Assembly: GCA_002104905.1 (NCBI GenBank)
Contig: MCFE01000533.1
Coordinates: forward strand, 1-61,650
Length of the DNA: 61,650 nucleotides
Direction of reading: 5' to 3'
From: Basidiobolus meristosporus CBS 931.73
Lineage: Eukaryota > Basidiobolomycota > Basidiobolomycetes > Basidiobolales > Basidiobolaceae
Shown: positions 8,837-19,153 of the stretch, piece by piece
Numbering within the stretch: the first letter of the stretch is position 1
Layout of the letters: each line of letters starts with the position of its first letter
The notes under the pieces: generated by a model
Told to the model about the DNA's origin: nothing
Seen by the model: only the letters and a program-made list of their open reading frames with translations
Database searches by the model: none
Program-made: the position numbers and the translations under genes

Positions 8837-10272
8837 ATGGCACCACTCGACAACAAAACTTTACAGACCAAACTCCATATCGACTACATCAAAAGCCTTG
8901 ATACGGTGCGTATTGGGATTTACCCCTTTTGAACTGGCGCAGAAGTTGGTGTCTAGGCAACAACCCACCCACCACTCGCCCGTAACTAGTGTACAGCGAT
9001 AGTAATATTTGTTCGTTAATATGATATAGAGAAAGGATGATCTTGAGTACTGGATGACGGAACATCTCCGGGTGAACGGCATCTACTGGGGTCTGACCGC
9101 TCTGTCGCTCTTGGATTCTATCGAGACCCTTGATAGAGAAGAGGTGATAAAATTGCTTCAACAATGTCAACATGAAAATGGTAACCAAAACTGGCCCGCC
9201 CTTCCACCCACTTTCTTCGGACTAAACCCCATTCTCAACGTACAAGGTGGCTTTGGTGGATATCTTGGCCACGATCCTCACTTGATATACACTCTGAGCG
9301 CAGTTCAGGTGCTGGTGATCTATGGAGCACTGGATTCGGTGAACGTTGACAAGATTGTGGAATGTACGTGGACATGTTGCGTTCCCTCGCGGGGCCTACG
9401 GACTCAACTTTCTTCTAGACGTCTCCGGTTTACAGAACGAAGACGGCTCTTTTTGCGGAGACCAGTGGGGCGAAATCGATAGCCGGTTTTCCTACTGCGC
9501 GATCTCCTGCCTGTCTCTCCTAGGAAGACTGGATGTCATCGACGTGGAGAAAGCGGCGGATTTTGTCAACCAGTGTAAAAACTTCGATGGTGGCTATGGC
9601 AGTGTCCCTGGAGCCGAGTCCCACGCCGCCCAAGGTAAATCCAGTTTCGTTTGCTCTCATCGCACCCAGGGCTGATCTAATATGTTGTTTTGCAGTGTTT
9701 TGTTGTGTCGGTGCTTTATCCATCACTAAGAGGCTGGATTTGGTCGATTCGGAGCTGCTTGGATGGTGGCTAAGCGAACGTCAACTTAAAAACGGTGGAT
9801 TAAATGGCAGACCACAGAAACTGGAAGATGTAAGAGCACTGATTCCTAGCCCAGCTTACTCGATGAGACCCACTAACCCCGCCAATAGGTGTGCTACTCC
9901 TGGTGGGTTCTATCCTCCATGAGTATGATCGGGCGCTTGCATTGGATTGACAAAGACTCTCTGATAGCCTTCATTCTGGGAACACAGGTATTTGTATAAC
10001 CGTATTCGTTTCGATCTTCCAGCTAATCTCCATTCGGGCAGGATTTGGAGACGGGAGGGTTTGCTGATCGTTCAGGGAATATGCCTGACGTTTATCATAC
10101 AGTATTTGGCCTTTGCGGTAATTTCATCAATCCCCTGAACCTTGTGTTGCTTTCTTATAATCTAACTCGTAATCCCATGTCAGGCCTCTCGCTTCTGGGT
10201 TATCCTGGGCTTCAGGAAGTGGATCCAGTATATTGCATGCCAAAGCGGGTCATGGACAAACTATTAAACTAA
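8837..10272 (+). CDS. BET2: Rab geranylgeranyltransferase beta subunit
   Basis: Catalytic beta subunit of geranylgeranyltransferase II, which with the alpha subunit and Rab escort protein attaches geranylgeranyl groups to Rab GTPases. Eight exons: 8837-8905, 9030-9180, 9247-9363, 9419-9634, 9696-9829, 9889-9987, 10042-10117, 10184-10272; phases agree and give 316 aa (human 331). Prenyltransferase repeats are plain: [117 protein letters not shown]. Zinc ligands match the family: D and C in [20 protein letters not shown] and the H of DVYHT. Single-copy gene lying between two inverted-repeat arms. Only the first intron is longer (124 nt). Confidence 0.95.
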
Positions 10273-10456
10273 GCAGCCATTGCTTGTTTAATAAACTATG
10301 CAGTTGGAAACAACAGTATTACTCGTCATGGATAAGTTAAAAGACAGCAATATCTATCATTTATTGTAGCATGGCACATATATGAAGACAGCCAGCAAAT
10401 AGAAGCAACTACATTAAAAGGGCTGTTAGTCGGAATGTCCTCACTGATGATTCTTT

Positions 10457-11507
10457 AGTTACATGTTGATTACCATATAGAGAGATCCGTAGGGTGCCTG
10501 GATTCGTACTCGTATCAATGCAACTCTAAGCAAAAAAAAGGGGGTACTGAAGGGAGGGGGGAGGGGAGATGGTAAACGATAGATGAACTGGATGGGGAAA
10601 GAAGCAAGCGGATAAGGGGAGAGGCTGGTGGTGACGGTGAATGGTGAATGGCAAATGACGAATAGCGAATAGAACACTAATGACATTCCACTTATGCTCG
10701 ACAATGTTGATGAGACAGGAAATTAGCTAATATGGATATACTCGGCTCCTGAAACGGCCGACCTACCTGGAATCCTGATGTTGAGTGTGGATATAAATGC
10801 GCCCTCGAGGTTGGTGTGGCCAGACAAGCCAGCTGAGTACATCCCAACAACAACCGCACCTGTCACTGACACCGCCATCAGTCGGAAAGGATTGCTCATC
10901 AAATAGAGTAGACTTGAGCAAGACCAAGTGATCCACCACCACCACCACCACCACCACCACCGTCATCATCGTCCACACTGCTTGTGATTTCAGAGCACCA
11001 CCGTTGCCACCACCATTGCCACAACCGGTTACTTACTGTGGGCCAACTCCAGCACATCTCATCCGTACACACCCACCTATCTACCCATTCATCCACCTAC
11101 TCGCACTCACACTCACACTCACACTTGCGAACGCATACTCACACACATACACCTACACCTACGTAAATCAACTAAGCAAGCAAGCAAACAACCAAGCACT
11201 AGCCACTATATCCGGGTGTTCTAGCTTCCATCAACCACCACATCCAACATGAAAGTCACCATCTCTGTCCAAGTTGCATTCACTGTGGCCGTGCTCATTC
11301 TCGGCAGTGTCACAGCACTACCGATCGAGCCGAGCAACGAGTTTCTCTCGGAGAGAGAGGTATCCATGTACCTGATCAACTCGATGGAGGATCTGACGTT
11401 CTGAGCGAGTCCCAGGAAGTGGAGGGGCTCAGTCCAAGCGATAGAAGAAAGGTGACACCATGCCCCTCTTTTCTTCTCTCCAGAGTGCTGACTAAGGTGA
11501 GCATGGA
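10457..11507 (-). repeat. Right arm of ~1.05 kb inverted repeat flanking BET2
   Basis: Reverse complement of 7389-8434. The GGT/CCA tract (about 10932-10960) is roughly twice as long as in the left arm, while the CTCACA tract (11100-11130) is shorter; elsewhere differences are few. Such a pattern fits a recent duplication or ongoing gene conversion, with slippage at the microsatellites. Confidence 0.92.
11249..11404 (+). CDS. Small secreted peptide precursor (51 aa), right copy
   Basis: Same 51-residue precursor as the left copy, transcribed outward in the opposite direction. It shows a signal peptide and an alanine/proline cleavage region. If the 56-nt intron 11360-11415 (GTATCC donor, CCCAG acceptor) is removed, the product becomes 104 aa: exon 1 11249-11359, exon 2 11416-11619, continuing EVEGLSPSDRRKVTPC and ending GNVDKQTIL. 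The intron size matches the rest of the window, so splicing is credible. The last 40 residues lie outside the inverted repeat and are therefore specific to this copy. Whether it is an effector, a signalling peptide or a wall peptide cannot be told. Confidence 0.55.
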   Translation: MKVTISVQVAFTVAVLILGSVTALPIEPSNEFLSEREVSMYLINSMEDLTF

Positions 11508-12145
11508 GTACGATAACCCAAAAGGTAGTGAACTGAGGCCAAAGTGGCGACTAGCAAGCATCGGGATGAAGGAAGCAAGCAAGCCAGATGGCAATGTAGA
11601 TAAGCAAACGATATTATAAATCCCCACCAGAAATCCGGACGATGTAATGTAACAATACCCAACAGCCTAGAATACTTAGCAAAATTAAAAATAAAAAGGG
11701 GATCAGGATTGGAATGCGATTGATTGGTATGACCGGTATATCTTTTCCTCAGTTGCGCCTACAACCAAAGGAGAATCCCCAAGTAACATGGGCTGATGGA
11801 AATCAATCTACATGACCGTGCCAACGGAGGATGATTTCATCCCGGCGAAAATCGAATGGATGGCTGCTATTTTAAATGAGCGGTGTACCAATCACGAAGG
11901 GAATCCCAAATGAATTTAAAACATACCAAGTGTGCCATCCATGTGACCTGTTGATCGGCATTTGCTGGAGCATTTCCCAAGCAATGGCAGGGACTTATTT
12001 TTAATCCCACCTCGACGCCGCCTCGCCAATCTCGGCCAGACCCATTTCCCCCTTCCCCATATATAGATGGCCACTCTCTAGCCGGCGGGGTTTTCGAATC
12101 TGATTTTTCCAAATAAACCCCGGCAGCACCCATTCTCTTCTAGCC
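11508..12145. other. Intergenic region with TATA box for next gene
   Basis: Contains the possible 3' exon of the spliced peptide gene (to 11619). Otherwise no gene. An ATATATAG element near 12058-12065 lies about 85 nt before the next start codon. Confidence 0.45.
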
Positions 12146-13412
12146 ATGCGCTATGACACGGACAAGTTCATCAAGGAGATCAACTTCCCACGGCCCAAAG
12201 GTAAGCAAGCGCAAAGACACGTATCGTCCACCACCCCGCACCCTAACCTTTCCCAGTCACCTATGTGACGTTCGACCGAGCCCAGAAACAGGTGTCCGAA
12301 TTCGGGGATTGTGGAATAACCGAGGAGACGGTGATCGAGCTGAACGATTTTCTGGATGAGGTGCTGGAGCAATTGGTCCATATCGCGGGGCCTGAGCTCT
12401 TGAAGATGGATCGGCTGTGCACCTACGTCGCATTTCTGTTCGCCTTCAACCCTCTGGGGCGGCGATGCGTCGAGGAAGGGAAGAGGTCGGTGAAATGGCA
12501 TCGGTTAAATGAGCGCACCAATCAACAAAGCCCAAGACCCTTGGACTGTGAAGATCAGCTGTTCGAGGTTATGAGAAGTATCTGCGCAGTGGAGTCGGTG
12601 ACAATCCCACCAGTGGAAGCCTCATATTTGAGCGACTCTATTCAATGCTTTGTCAAGGTGGTGATCACAACGCTTGGCCAGTACGTCATCCACTCCATGA
12701 TCCTGATGGCCGGGAAACAATCCGACGAAACACTGGATCTGATTGACTTGTACCGAGCCTTGTCCGAAGATGACCAGGTGAAAGGGGTGTTTGTAAGGAT
12801 GAAGATGAAACGACATCTCGAGGTATTGCGATGTTCGCCATGGTTGCACTGAAACAGCCCCACTGAGCTCTTGATAAAACCAGGTGCAGTTTGAGTATGA
12901 AAAGCTGGCCCAGTTGAATGAGAGAGCCCTTCTACTGGCCACCTCAATACCATCTAGAAGTAAGTTGACCGTTCAAGATCATGGTTTCATTCTAATATTT
13001 ACTCGGATTGGTAGAGCCCAGAGTACACTTCATTCAAGATCCACCTAGCCGACGCAAAGGATTGGGGAAGGTACTTCGAGCCGTACGAGATAATGTTCAA
13101 CTTGTATATGTGAATTGTACCAAGATTGTATGTTTAGATCCAACTTCAAATCATTAATATGTTTCTTAACTGTCTATATATATATGTATGTATGTATGTA
13201 TCCGAAAATAAATGTAAAGATGGTTGAATATTTGCGAATATATCTAACGCCAGGTTACAGGCTTCTTCATCAAGGAGCAGAAGTATAATGCGTTTGTGAA
13301 CGAGCCATTGAGCCATCTACATTTAGGGGAGAACGGCTGGTATCTGTATCAGCTATTGTATGTGGTGCAACCACCTGCAACCACCTCTATCCAGAAAGGA
13401 GAATTCCGATGA
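12146..13412 (+). CDS. Unrecognised multi-exon protein (about 322 aa)
   Basis: Not recognised. Five-exon model with consistent phases: 12146-12200, 12257-12822, 12884-12959, 13015-13127, 13254-13412. The long second exon is clearly coding (195 open codons). Two predicted helical blocks, ETVIELNDFLDEVLEQLVH and CFVKVVITTLGQYVIHSM followed by DLYRALSEDDQVKGVF, resemble in pattern a pair of histone-fold-like units, but this is only a visual impression. The C-terminal exon reads GFFIKEQKYNAFVNEPLSHL. The last intron (13128-13253) carries a CTAAC branch site and AT repeats. The C-terminus is uncertain: a 37-nt micro-intron after 13357 would give a different tail, but it would be shorter than any other intron here and would overlap the next gene's TATA box. 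Confidence 0.6.
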
Positions 13413-13546
13413 TTCAAGCTACAAGCTGGTAAGTGACAATGCTATTCTTTCATCGATAATGGTCATTGTAGGTCAGAACTATAAAAATGAGGATTTAAAG
13501 TAGGACGTGCTTCGTAACCGTAACCCATCCTAACCTTCTAAGTAGC

Positions 13547-13942
13547 ATGCGATTCACTCATATTCTTGGAGCCGGCGTTTGCATGGCCTTAGTGCAGACA
13601 GCCCCTTTACCTAACGAGTGTCAAGGCTGGCGATTGACCGCACCGCCCAATGTTCCCGGACTCACGTGGAACACCGGTACCGAGCAAAGTATCTCCTGGG
13701 ATACTGGGAATTCTAGAGTAACCAGGATTGACTCCGTGGCGATATTCGGAGAGGATAATTCAGCACATCAGGTTGTCCATCCTAACAAGGAACCAGCGGA
13801 AACCTGGGGATCTATAGAGTTCCAAATACCTCATGGATTGACCTCTGGGATATATAGGTTCCATGTCATGGCCACCTCACTGAATGGCAGAAAATGCGCG
13901 CTCAACTCCAACATGGTGAATATTGTAAATGTCGACGAGTAA
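13547..13942 (+). CDS. Secreted Kre9/Knh1-type (Ser-Thr-rich GPI family) domain protein
   Basis: Small secreted protein of 131 aa. Signal peptide MRFTHILGAGVCMALVQTAPLP, then one N-terminal-type Kre9/Knh1 domain: WRLTAPPNVPGLTWNTGTEQ, SISWDTGNSRV, then WGSIEFQIPHGLTSGIYRFHVMA. Proteins with this beta-sandwich fold act in or bind the fungal cell wall (beta-1,6-glucan assembly in yeast). There is no Ser/Thr-rich tail or GPI signal, so it is probably soluble. Intronless; TATAAAAA at about 13480-13487, 60-65 nt before the ATG. Two cysteines (in NECQGW and RKCALN) could pair. Confidence 0.78.
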   Translation: MRFTHILGAGVCMALVQTAPLPNECQGWRLTAPPNVPGLTWNTGTEQSISWDTGNSRVTRIDSVAIFGEDNSAHQVVHPNKEPAETWGSIEFQIPHGLTSGIYRFHVMATSLNGRKCALNSNMVNIVNVDE

Positions 13943-14081
13943 CCCCCGACAGTCAACACTAACTTGTACATAGCAACGTAAACCGCCATTTAATAAAATA
14001 AACACTTGATGTACAGATGATGCATAGCATTTCAAAGAGAATGGAGCAGGCTGAGGCGGCGTCTACAGAGGCCTTTGAGAA

Positions 14082-15008
14082 TTATTTGAAGGTTACTATA
14101 CCAGCCAATATGCCACATATCAGGAAGAGTAGGGACACCAAAAACCAAATGAACCCACACAACTGTGCAGGGAAACACTTGCTCAGCTTGGCGAATTTGG
14201 TGGCATCGCTCTCGTTGACTTTTCTCAACACCAGATCCTCCACAATATCCCACAGGCTATAAAGACAGCTCATCACACTGTAAACAAAGAGATTAGCAAC
14301 GGTCCGGGGATGCCGGTGTGATGGCTGAACGTACCCCATAAATAGGACAAAGTATCTTAGGCCCGCCCCATTCTGGAACCACCAGAGTAGCGCAATCAGT
14401 CCGATAAAGAGCACCGTGATTCCTCGGGTGAGCCAGTTCTTGGCCCAAAACAAAGTGACCAGCAAGCACACGCCAATAATGACTGACACCACTTTGGAGG
14501 CAGTTACATCAAACCCGGCAAACACCATAAGCGCACCAATAAGTGAGGAGCCCAGATACCCTAAGAAGAAGGTCAGGATAGCCCAAACCAGGCTGAGCTC
14601 CTTTCAAACTTACCTGCTGGTAGAGTACAGCATTGGTTTCCGCCTCTCTGGAGAACAAGACTGTTAATTTGGGCAGATACATACGCAGGAACCTGCCCTG
14701 AGTACTCACCATGTGTGTAACACCTCCCTCTTCGGGATCAACCTGTATGCTAATAATTTTGGCTCCAGTGCAAACACCAGCCAGTGCGTGTCCGAACTCA
14801 TGGAAAGCAACTGTGACAAGCTAAAGAACTGTTTAGAAAGAAATCCCGCTACCGAGGCGAAGTGAAATGGAACCTTGAATGGGTAGAGAATGGTGCGCAA
14901 CACCGGGGCATTCCAAAGGATTAAGATGCCGATACTATATGCGCCGATTATCCAGAGCGTCGTTTTCTGGGAATCGGTTGGTTCCAAGTCTTTAAGGGTT
15001 GGAGCCAT
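14082..15008 (-). CDS. M50B-like integral membrane metalloprotease
   Basis: Intramembrane zinc protease-like protein, 233 aa, five exons: 15008-14874, 14820-14710, 14647-14614, 14560-14335, 14277-14082 (all phases agree; introns 53-62 nt). The HEXXH metal motif is intact as VAFHEFGHALAG and is followed by the family block ISIQVDPEEGGVTHM, then RGG...LPAGYLGSSLIGAL. The C-terminal half has four to five hydrophobic spans (VSVIIGVCLLVTLFW; GITVLFIGLIALLWW; YFVLFMG; IWFLVSLLFLICGILAGIV) with the conserved SCLYSLWDIVEDLV segment. The upstream extension of the first frame starts only with TTG, so 15008 is the start. The substrate is unknown. Confidence 0.85.
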
Positions 15009-15375
15009 TCTAAGGTAGGAGTGAGAAGTAAGGGTATAGAGGAATAGAGTTGCGGTGGGGAGGGTATTCAAGAATAACGTTAGGGTGGACGCTTGTATGA
15101 GTGAACCAAAAGCGGACTGGGTTAGATACTAGGTTACCAGCTGGGAATTGCCAAGCCGGCTGTTGAGAGGGCTAAGCACTTCACTGCATAGCCTAAACCT
15201 TAGTTGTTTTGGTCACATTCCATATTTGGTAGTAATGAACATATTAAGGGAGGCCGGATCTCCTTGGCAATCAGTTTAATTAATCTTGCATTTATTGAGT
15301 TTTGGATGGGAACAATCCGTATATCTCTATTGGTTGGCATCTGTTTAGGAATAAATAACTTGGAATCGCCGCTGC
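15009..15375. other. Intergenic region between M50B-like gene and ERD2
   Basis: 367 bp lying 5' of the M50B-like gene and 3' of ERD2 (both minus strand). No gene or strong motif seen. Confidence 0.45.
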
Positions 15376-16080
15376 TCACACCTCAACCTGGAACTTCTTC
15401 CCCTGCAGGACCTTGGTGAAATAGATGTAGAAGAAGTCCAGGTACAGAAGGGTTTGAACTGTGCCGGCAATCCATGCGATTGGGCTGACGTAGCCCTCGT
15501 AATAGTATCTGTACACCCAGTTTAGTAGGTAGAAGCCTCTGTAGGCGCCCAATGCGAACAGATAGTGCGTGGTGATGGTCTCTGCCTCCCCGGATTTGCT
15601 GAGCTGATATAGTTGGGGCAAAATGGCAACGGCCTCCAAGTAAATCGAGAAAGTCCACAAAACCTCCAGCACGGTGAACTCCTTGTTGAACACCAGGGCA
15701 AGCACTCCTGCGGAGACCAATAGGATTTCGATGCGGAAGGTATCTTGTGAAGAATCATAGGTGGCTTGGAGCTTCACCTTCATCAAATAGAGCACGTACA
15801 GAGCGGATCCAATGAAGAACACTTTCATGACAGTATTATATACAGAGATGAAGGAGACGAAGAGGTCCAGGTAGCGGGTAACAAACACAATGGCGTAAAG
15901 AAGTTGCGTTTTGAACGAGATACCTACAAACATCCACTTCCGGTTACGTTTCTGGTCGGTTCACCAGCGTCAAGAAATAGCCAACTTACCAGAGACCGAA
16001 TTCGAGGTCGTCATCTTCAACACCAAGATTAGAATAGACGCCAGATGCATCAGGTCTCCAAAAAATCTGAAAAGATTCAT
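15376..16080 (-). CDS. ERD2: ER lumen protein-retaining (HDEL/KDEL) receptor
   Basis: Recycles HDEL/KDEL-bearing ER proteins from the Golgi. Two exons, 16080-15990 and 15923-15376, with a 66-nt intron; 212 aa, exactly the usual length. Exon 1 reads [17 protein letters not shown] and exon 2 continues [22 protein letters not shown], the classic Erd2 start. Conserved later blocks: [76 protein letters not shown]. Seven membrane spans as expected. Confidence 0.96.
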
Positions 16081-16646
16081 CGTTCTATTTTCTACGGACA
16101 AGGACTGAGACGGAGGCAAATAGGTAGTTCGGATGGTGGTGTGTGGCCAACACCGTCAGCAAGGATTTAAATATCCCCAGGCACCAGTGCAAGCATGCTA
16201 TCTGGCTGTAGAGTTGATTGCATTTACATGTCTTATGCATATCCGTATTTACCCCCGTCAAATTTCCCATCAACAACCCTTCTGCAAGTCAGGTTTTGAC
16301 AGTCGTGAACACGTTGCCACCTTTTACTCCCCGGCTAGCATCTAGCGAGTGAGCAATATTAAACTAGCATGAATCTGCAAAAGCCCGGTTTCATGCATAC
16401 TTCATGTCTTGGTGGCTTGTATGGTTAAATCAGATTTATTGATTATGAGAATGATGCCAAGTAGCAGGATAAAAGATGCTGGTAGATGAGAGCTAGCTGC
16501 AAGCTGCTTGATTATTAGTTGGTTATATACAGTGTGCTGGTTAAATACGTATCAAACCACCAAGCAAAGGGATATAGGCTTACGTTCGACGAAGCAAGGG
16601 AATTCGGGGTAATATAAGGGACTGAGATCCGGAACTCTGGGTCGAT
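16081..16646. other. Intergenic region
   Basis: 566 bp upstream of ERD2 and downstream of the next minus-strand gene. AT-rich, no gene recognised. Confidence 0.4.
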
Positions 16647-17484
16647 CTACCAAACGTTCAGACTGGCATCAAAGAACCCTTCTTCCATGCGAAGCTGTGA
16701 GCGGTTGGGTGTATATCTTCTCTTAGCATTCGATTTCAAGTCAGTGAGCAGCTGCGAGCCAAACAGATCTGGCTCTCCCCCAGAGACATCAACGGAATGT
16801 CGACGCATGGCTTTTAGAAGGCGTCGACGCTCGGCATTTTTCTCCAGCAACGAGCTTTGGCGCGTTTGAATCATACGGGAAAGCAACGACACTTGCGAAA
16901 CTTCGACTGGTTTGACTTTCACGAACAACGAGTCGACTGGGGAGTACATGGCAGTGGTTGGGTTAGGTTCTAGGCTACTTATAGGGCGATATTTGGATTT
17001 ATTCGGATTAAGCGATATGCTGGAGCTATATAGATAGTCGGGGCGGTCTTGAGGAGTTTGGAGTGAGCCTGAAGCAAAGAGCGTAAGAACATCATCCATG
17101 TAGGCTTGGTTGGGGAGGGAGATGGGGCCTTACCTGCTTGGGACTCGACAAGAACTTTTAGGTTTGAACGAATGGCACGTTTACTGAATTTCTCAAGCGA
17201 ATACAAGAGCAACTCGGAGCTGAACCGACGTTTCCGGGTCTGCTTTAAAGGCAATCTACTAGCTCGAGACTTTAAGTATTCAGGAGACTTTGTACGGGAG
17301 ATGATGGCTTTGCGTATGAACGCAACTCTATATCGGGTGTTGCGTGAACAGCGTCTTTCCTGTGAAATACCCCAACTACAGAAAACCTGGTCAATACTGG
17401 TCGAGCATGCTGGGGAAGAACATTGAGGACGGTCTACCTTTCTTTATCTTGGTAACGAAAAGGATCAGCCAAGCGAGCTTCCAT
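16647..17484 (-). CDS. Basic hypothetical protein (236 aa)
   Basis: Not recognised. Three exons, 17484-17438, 17375-17134 and 17068-16647, with 62- and 65-nt introns and consistent phase. The first exon gives MEARLADPFRYQDKES and joins WGISQERR. The product is rich in Arg and Lys (LPLKQTRKRRFSSELLLY; EKNAERRRLLKAMRRHS), has no signal peptide or membrane span, and ends MEEGFFDASLNVW. The basic clusters would suit a nuclear or nucleic-acid-binding protein. Intron 1 has an unusual GTAGAC donor, so the first exon is less certain than the rest. Confidence 0.62.
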
Positions 17485-18201
17485 GGTGCTCGATAAAGTA
17501 GGTATGTGTGCTGTTTGCATGATTATGTAGTCTATATTGATGGAAAGAGGAAAGGAAAATCTATATTATTTGGGGATGCCAAAGATTATGCCAAGTCGGG
17601 TTTCAGCCTTTATATACCATGGATGTTTCCATACTTCCCACTCCCAATGCACAAATCATGGTCTTGAATAAGATATTCCCGATTGTGTTAGGCCTAGTAA
17701 AAGGGGCAGGAGACATATTGATGCATACAACAATTTGCCCAAACGACCATTAATTGTGGTGGGTCATGTGGCTTGGCTTGAATCTGTGCCACTGGCAAAA
17801 CAATCACAATACTGTTAGTATCACACAATAGGCCATGTACGATGGGTTAGGTGATGTTCTGTTCTAGAACTCCCATCACGTGATAGATGGGAATACATTC
17901 ATGATGGTTTCAGGGACTGCATTTCCCATGAATGCTCTAGGGACAAATGAGATGATTAATGAGGACTGCGCATCTCATTCTAGACTGATCTAGTCACAAA
18001 TCGCTTAGGCGACCAGGGTGGCCCTCTAGGACAACATGCAAGACAACAGAGATTTCTGGGCAACATTGAGCGCAGTAAGAAATATACAAATTTATTGAGT
18101 ACGTACGTGAGGCTCTGCTTGGATGGAATAAGATATTGAGTCTATATACATGAGAAGAAAAAAACTGGCCCGTCTGCAGGTGGCAAAACGAACAAGTTTG
18201 A
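17485..18201. other. Intergenic region
   Basis: 717 bp upstream of the basic hypothetical gene and downstream of the 78-aa gene. No gene, RNA or clear repeat seen. Confidence 0.4.
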
Positions 18202-18438
18202 TCATTCCCCAGGGTCCTCCGAGATTGGCTCCAGCTTGCTGATACTCAATCGGTGGGAGTTACGTCGCGGACGTGTAACAAATAGATCGGGCTTCTCTGG
18301 AGGAAACTGAGCATCCACGTTAAATGTTGCTGCTTCATTCTTCGGGAACTGGGGGGAATCGGGGCACTCGGGGAAAGCTTCTGTGATGAAGCGATGGTTA
18401 GGGAAATCTTCTAGGCAGGTGTTGTAGAATTGCTCCAT
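18202..18438 (-). CDS. Small acidic hypothetical protein (78 aa), TATA-driven
   Basis: Not recognised. ATG at 18438, with a TATATAAAG element 47-54 nt upstream (18485-18492), the best-placed TATA box in this part of the window. The product has a Pro/Glu-rich middle (EAFPECPDSPQFPKNE), a basic patch (VTRPRRNSHRLSISK) resembling a kinase target site (RRNSH), and an acidic end. It has no signal peptide or membrane span. Confidence 0.55.
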   Translation of the reverse strand: MEQFYNTCLEDFPNHRFITEAFPECPDSPQFPKNEAATFNVDAQFPPEKPDLFVTRPRRNSHRLSISKLEPISEDPGE

Positions 18439-19153
18439 GTCGGGTGTAGAAATGCGATTTGAGCAAAGGACAGCTTCGCCCCACTTTATATAGGACTCTG
18501 TGTTAGCCTGACAAGTGAAACAGTATTCTCGGTGAAGTCAGGTGTTCTCTCACCCTATCCGCTGCATTACTCGATACAGTCGAAATATCATCTCTGAATC
18601 TTCGATAAGTCCCAAAAAGGCATTCGTTTGCTGGAAGATGTTTGCATCAATTTACATTAGCCTATCCTCCGCTCTTTACCGGAGCCATAGCTAGATTTGC
18701 GATGAAATGATCAGCTCACCACTTGCTAATGTAAATCCCCACAAATCAGATTCAGGCATCCTCAAACATACCCAATTGGTCTAGGAATCTCTACAGCTTA
18801 TTAAATGGTGTAGTAGTGTTGATTCGATCTTTCATCCATAAAGCTTGGTACAAAGAGCCAGCGTATATTGCAGTGAGCCGCTTTACTTGCCAAAGCTTTG
18901 GTTAGTTTAGTGATATTAGCTGATGCTTGGTAGAAACAGCGCAGTCATCCTGCTGCATATAGTCGCCCTCAAACCCGTTCACTTTTACAGGCGAATCATC
19001 CATAATAGGTAGTGGGCGTACTGTTCCGTACACGCAGTCTCTAATGCAGGCATATATACAGTTCACTCGAATTTATTTATACAATGAGCTGTAGTACACC
19101 CATTTTACAGATACATCAACTATGTACAAATGTTAGTGGGAAACGGCAACGGA
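18439..19153. other. Intergenic region
   Basis: Promoter of the 78-aa gene on the left and the 3' end of the subtilase gene on the right. No further gene seen. Confidence 0.4.

Noticed and set aside
11867-12133. Minus-strand 88-aa frame upstream of the unrecognised gene
   Set aside because: Lies over the promoter and TATA box of the plus-strand gene and has no recognisable domain.
13358-13394. A 37-nt intron in the last part of the unrecognised gene at 12146
   Set aside because: Shorter than any other intron here (53 nt minimum) and it would push the gene into the TATA box of the Kre9-like gene; the simple read-through stop at 13412 was preferred.
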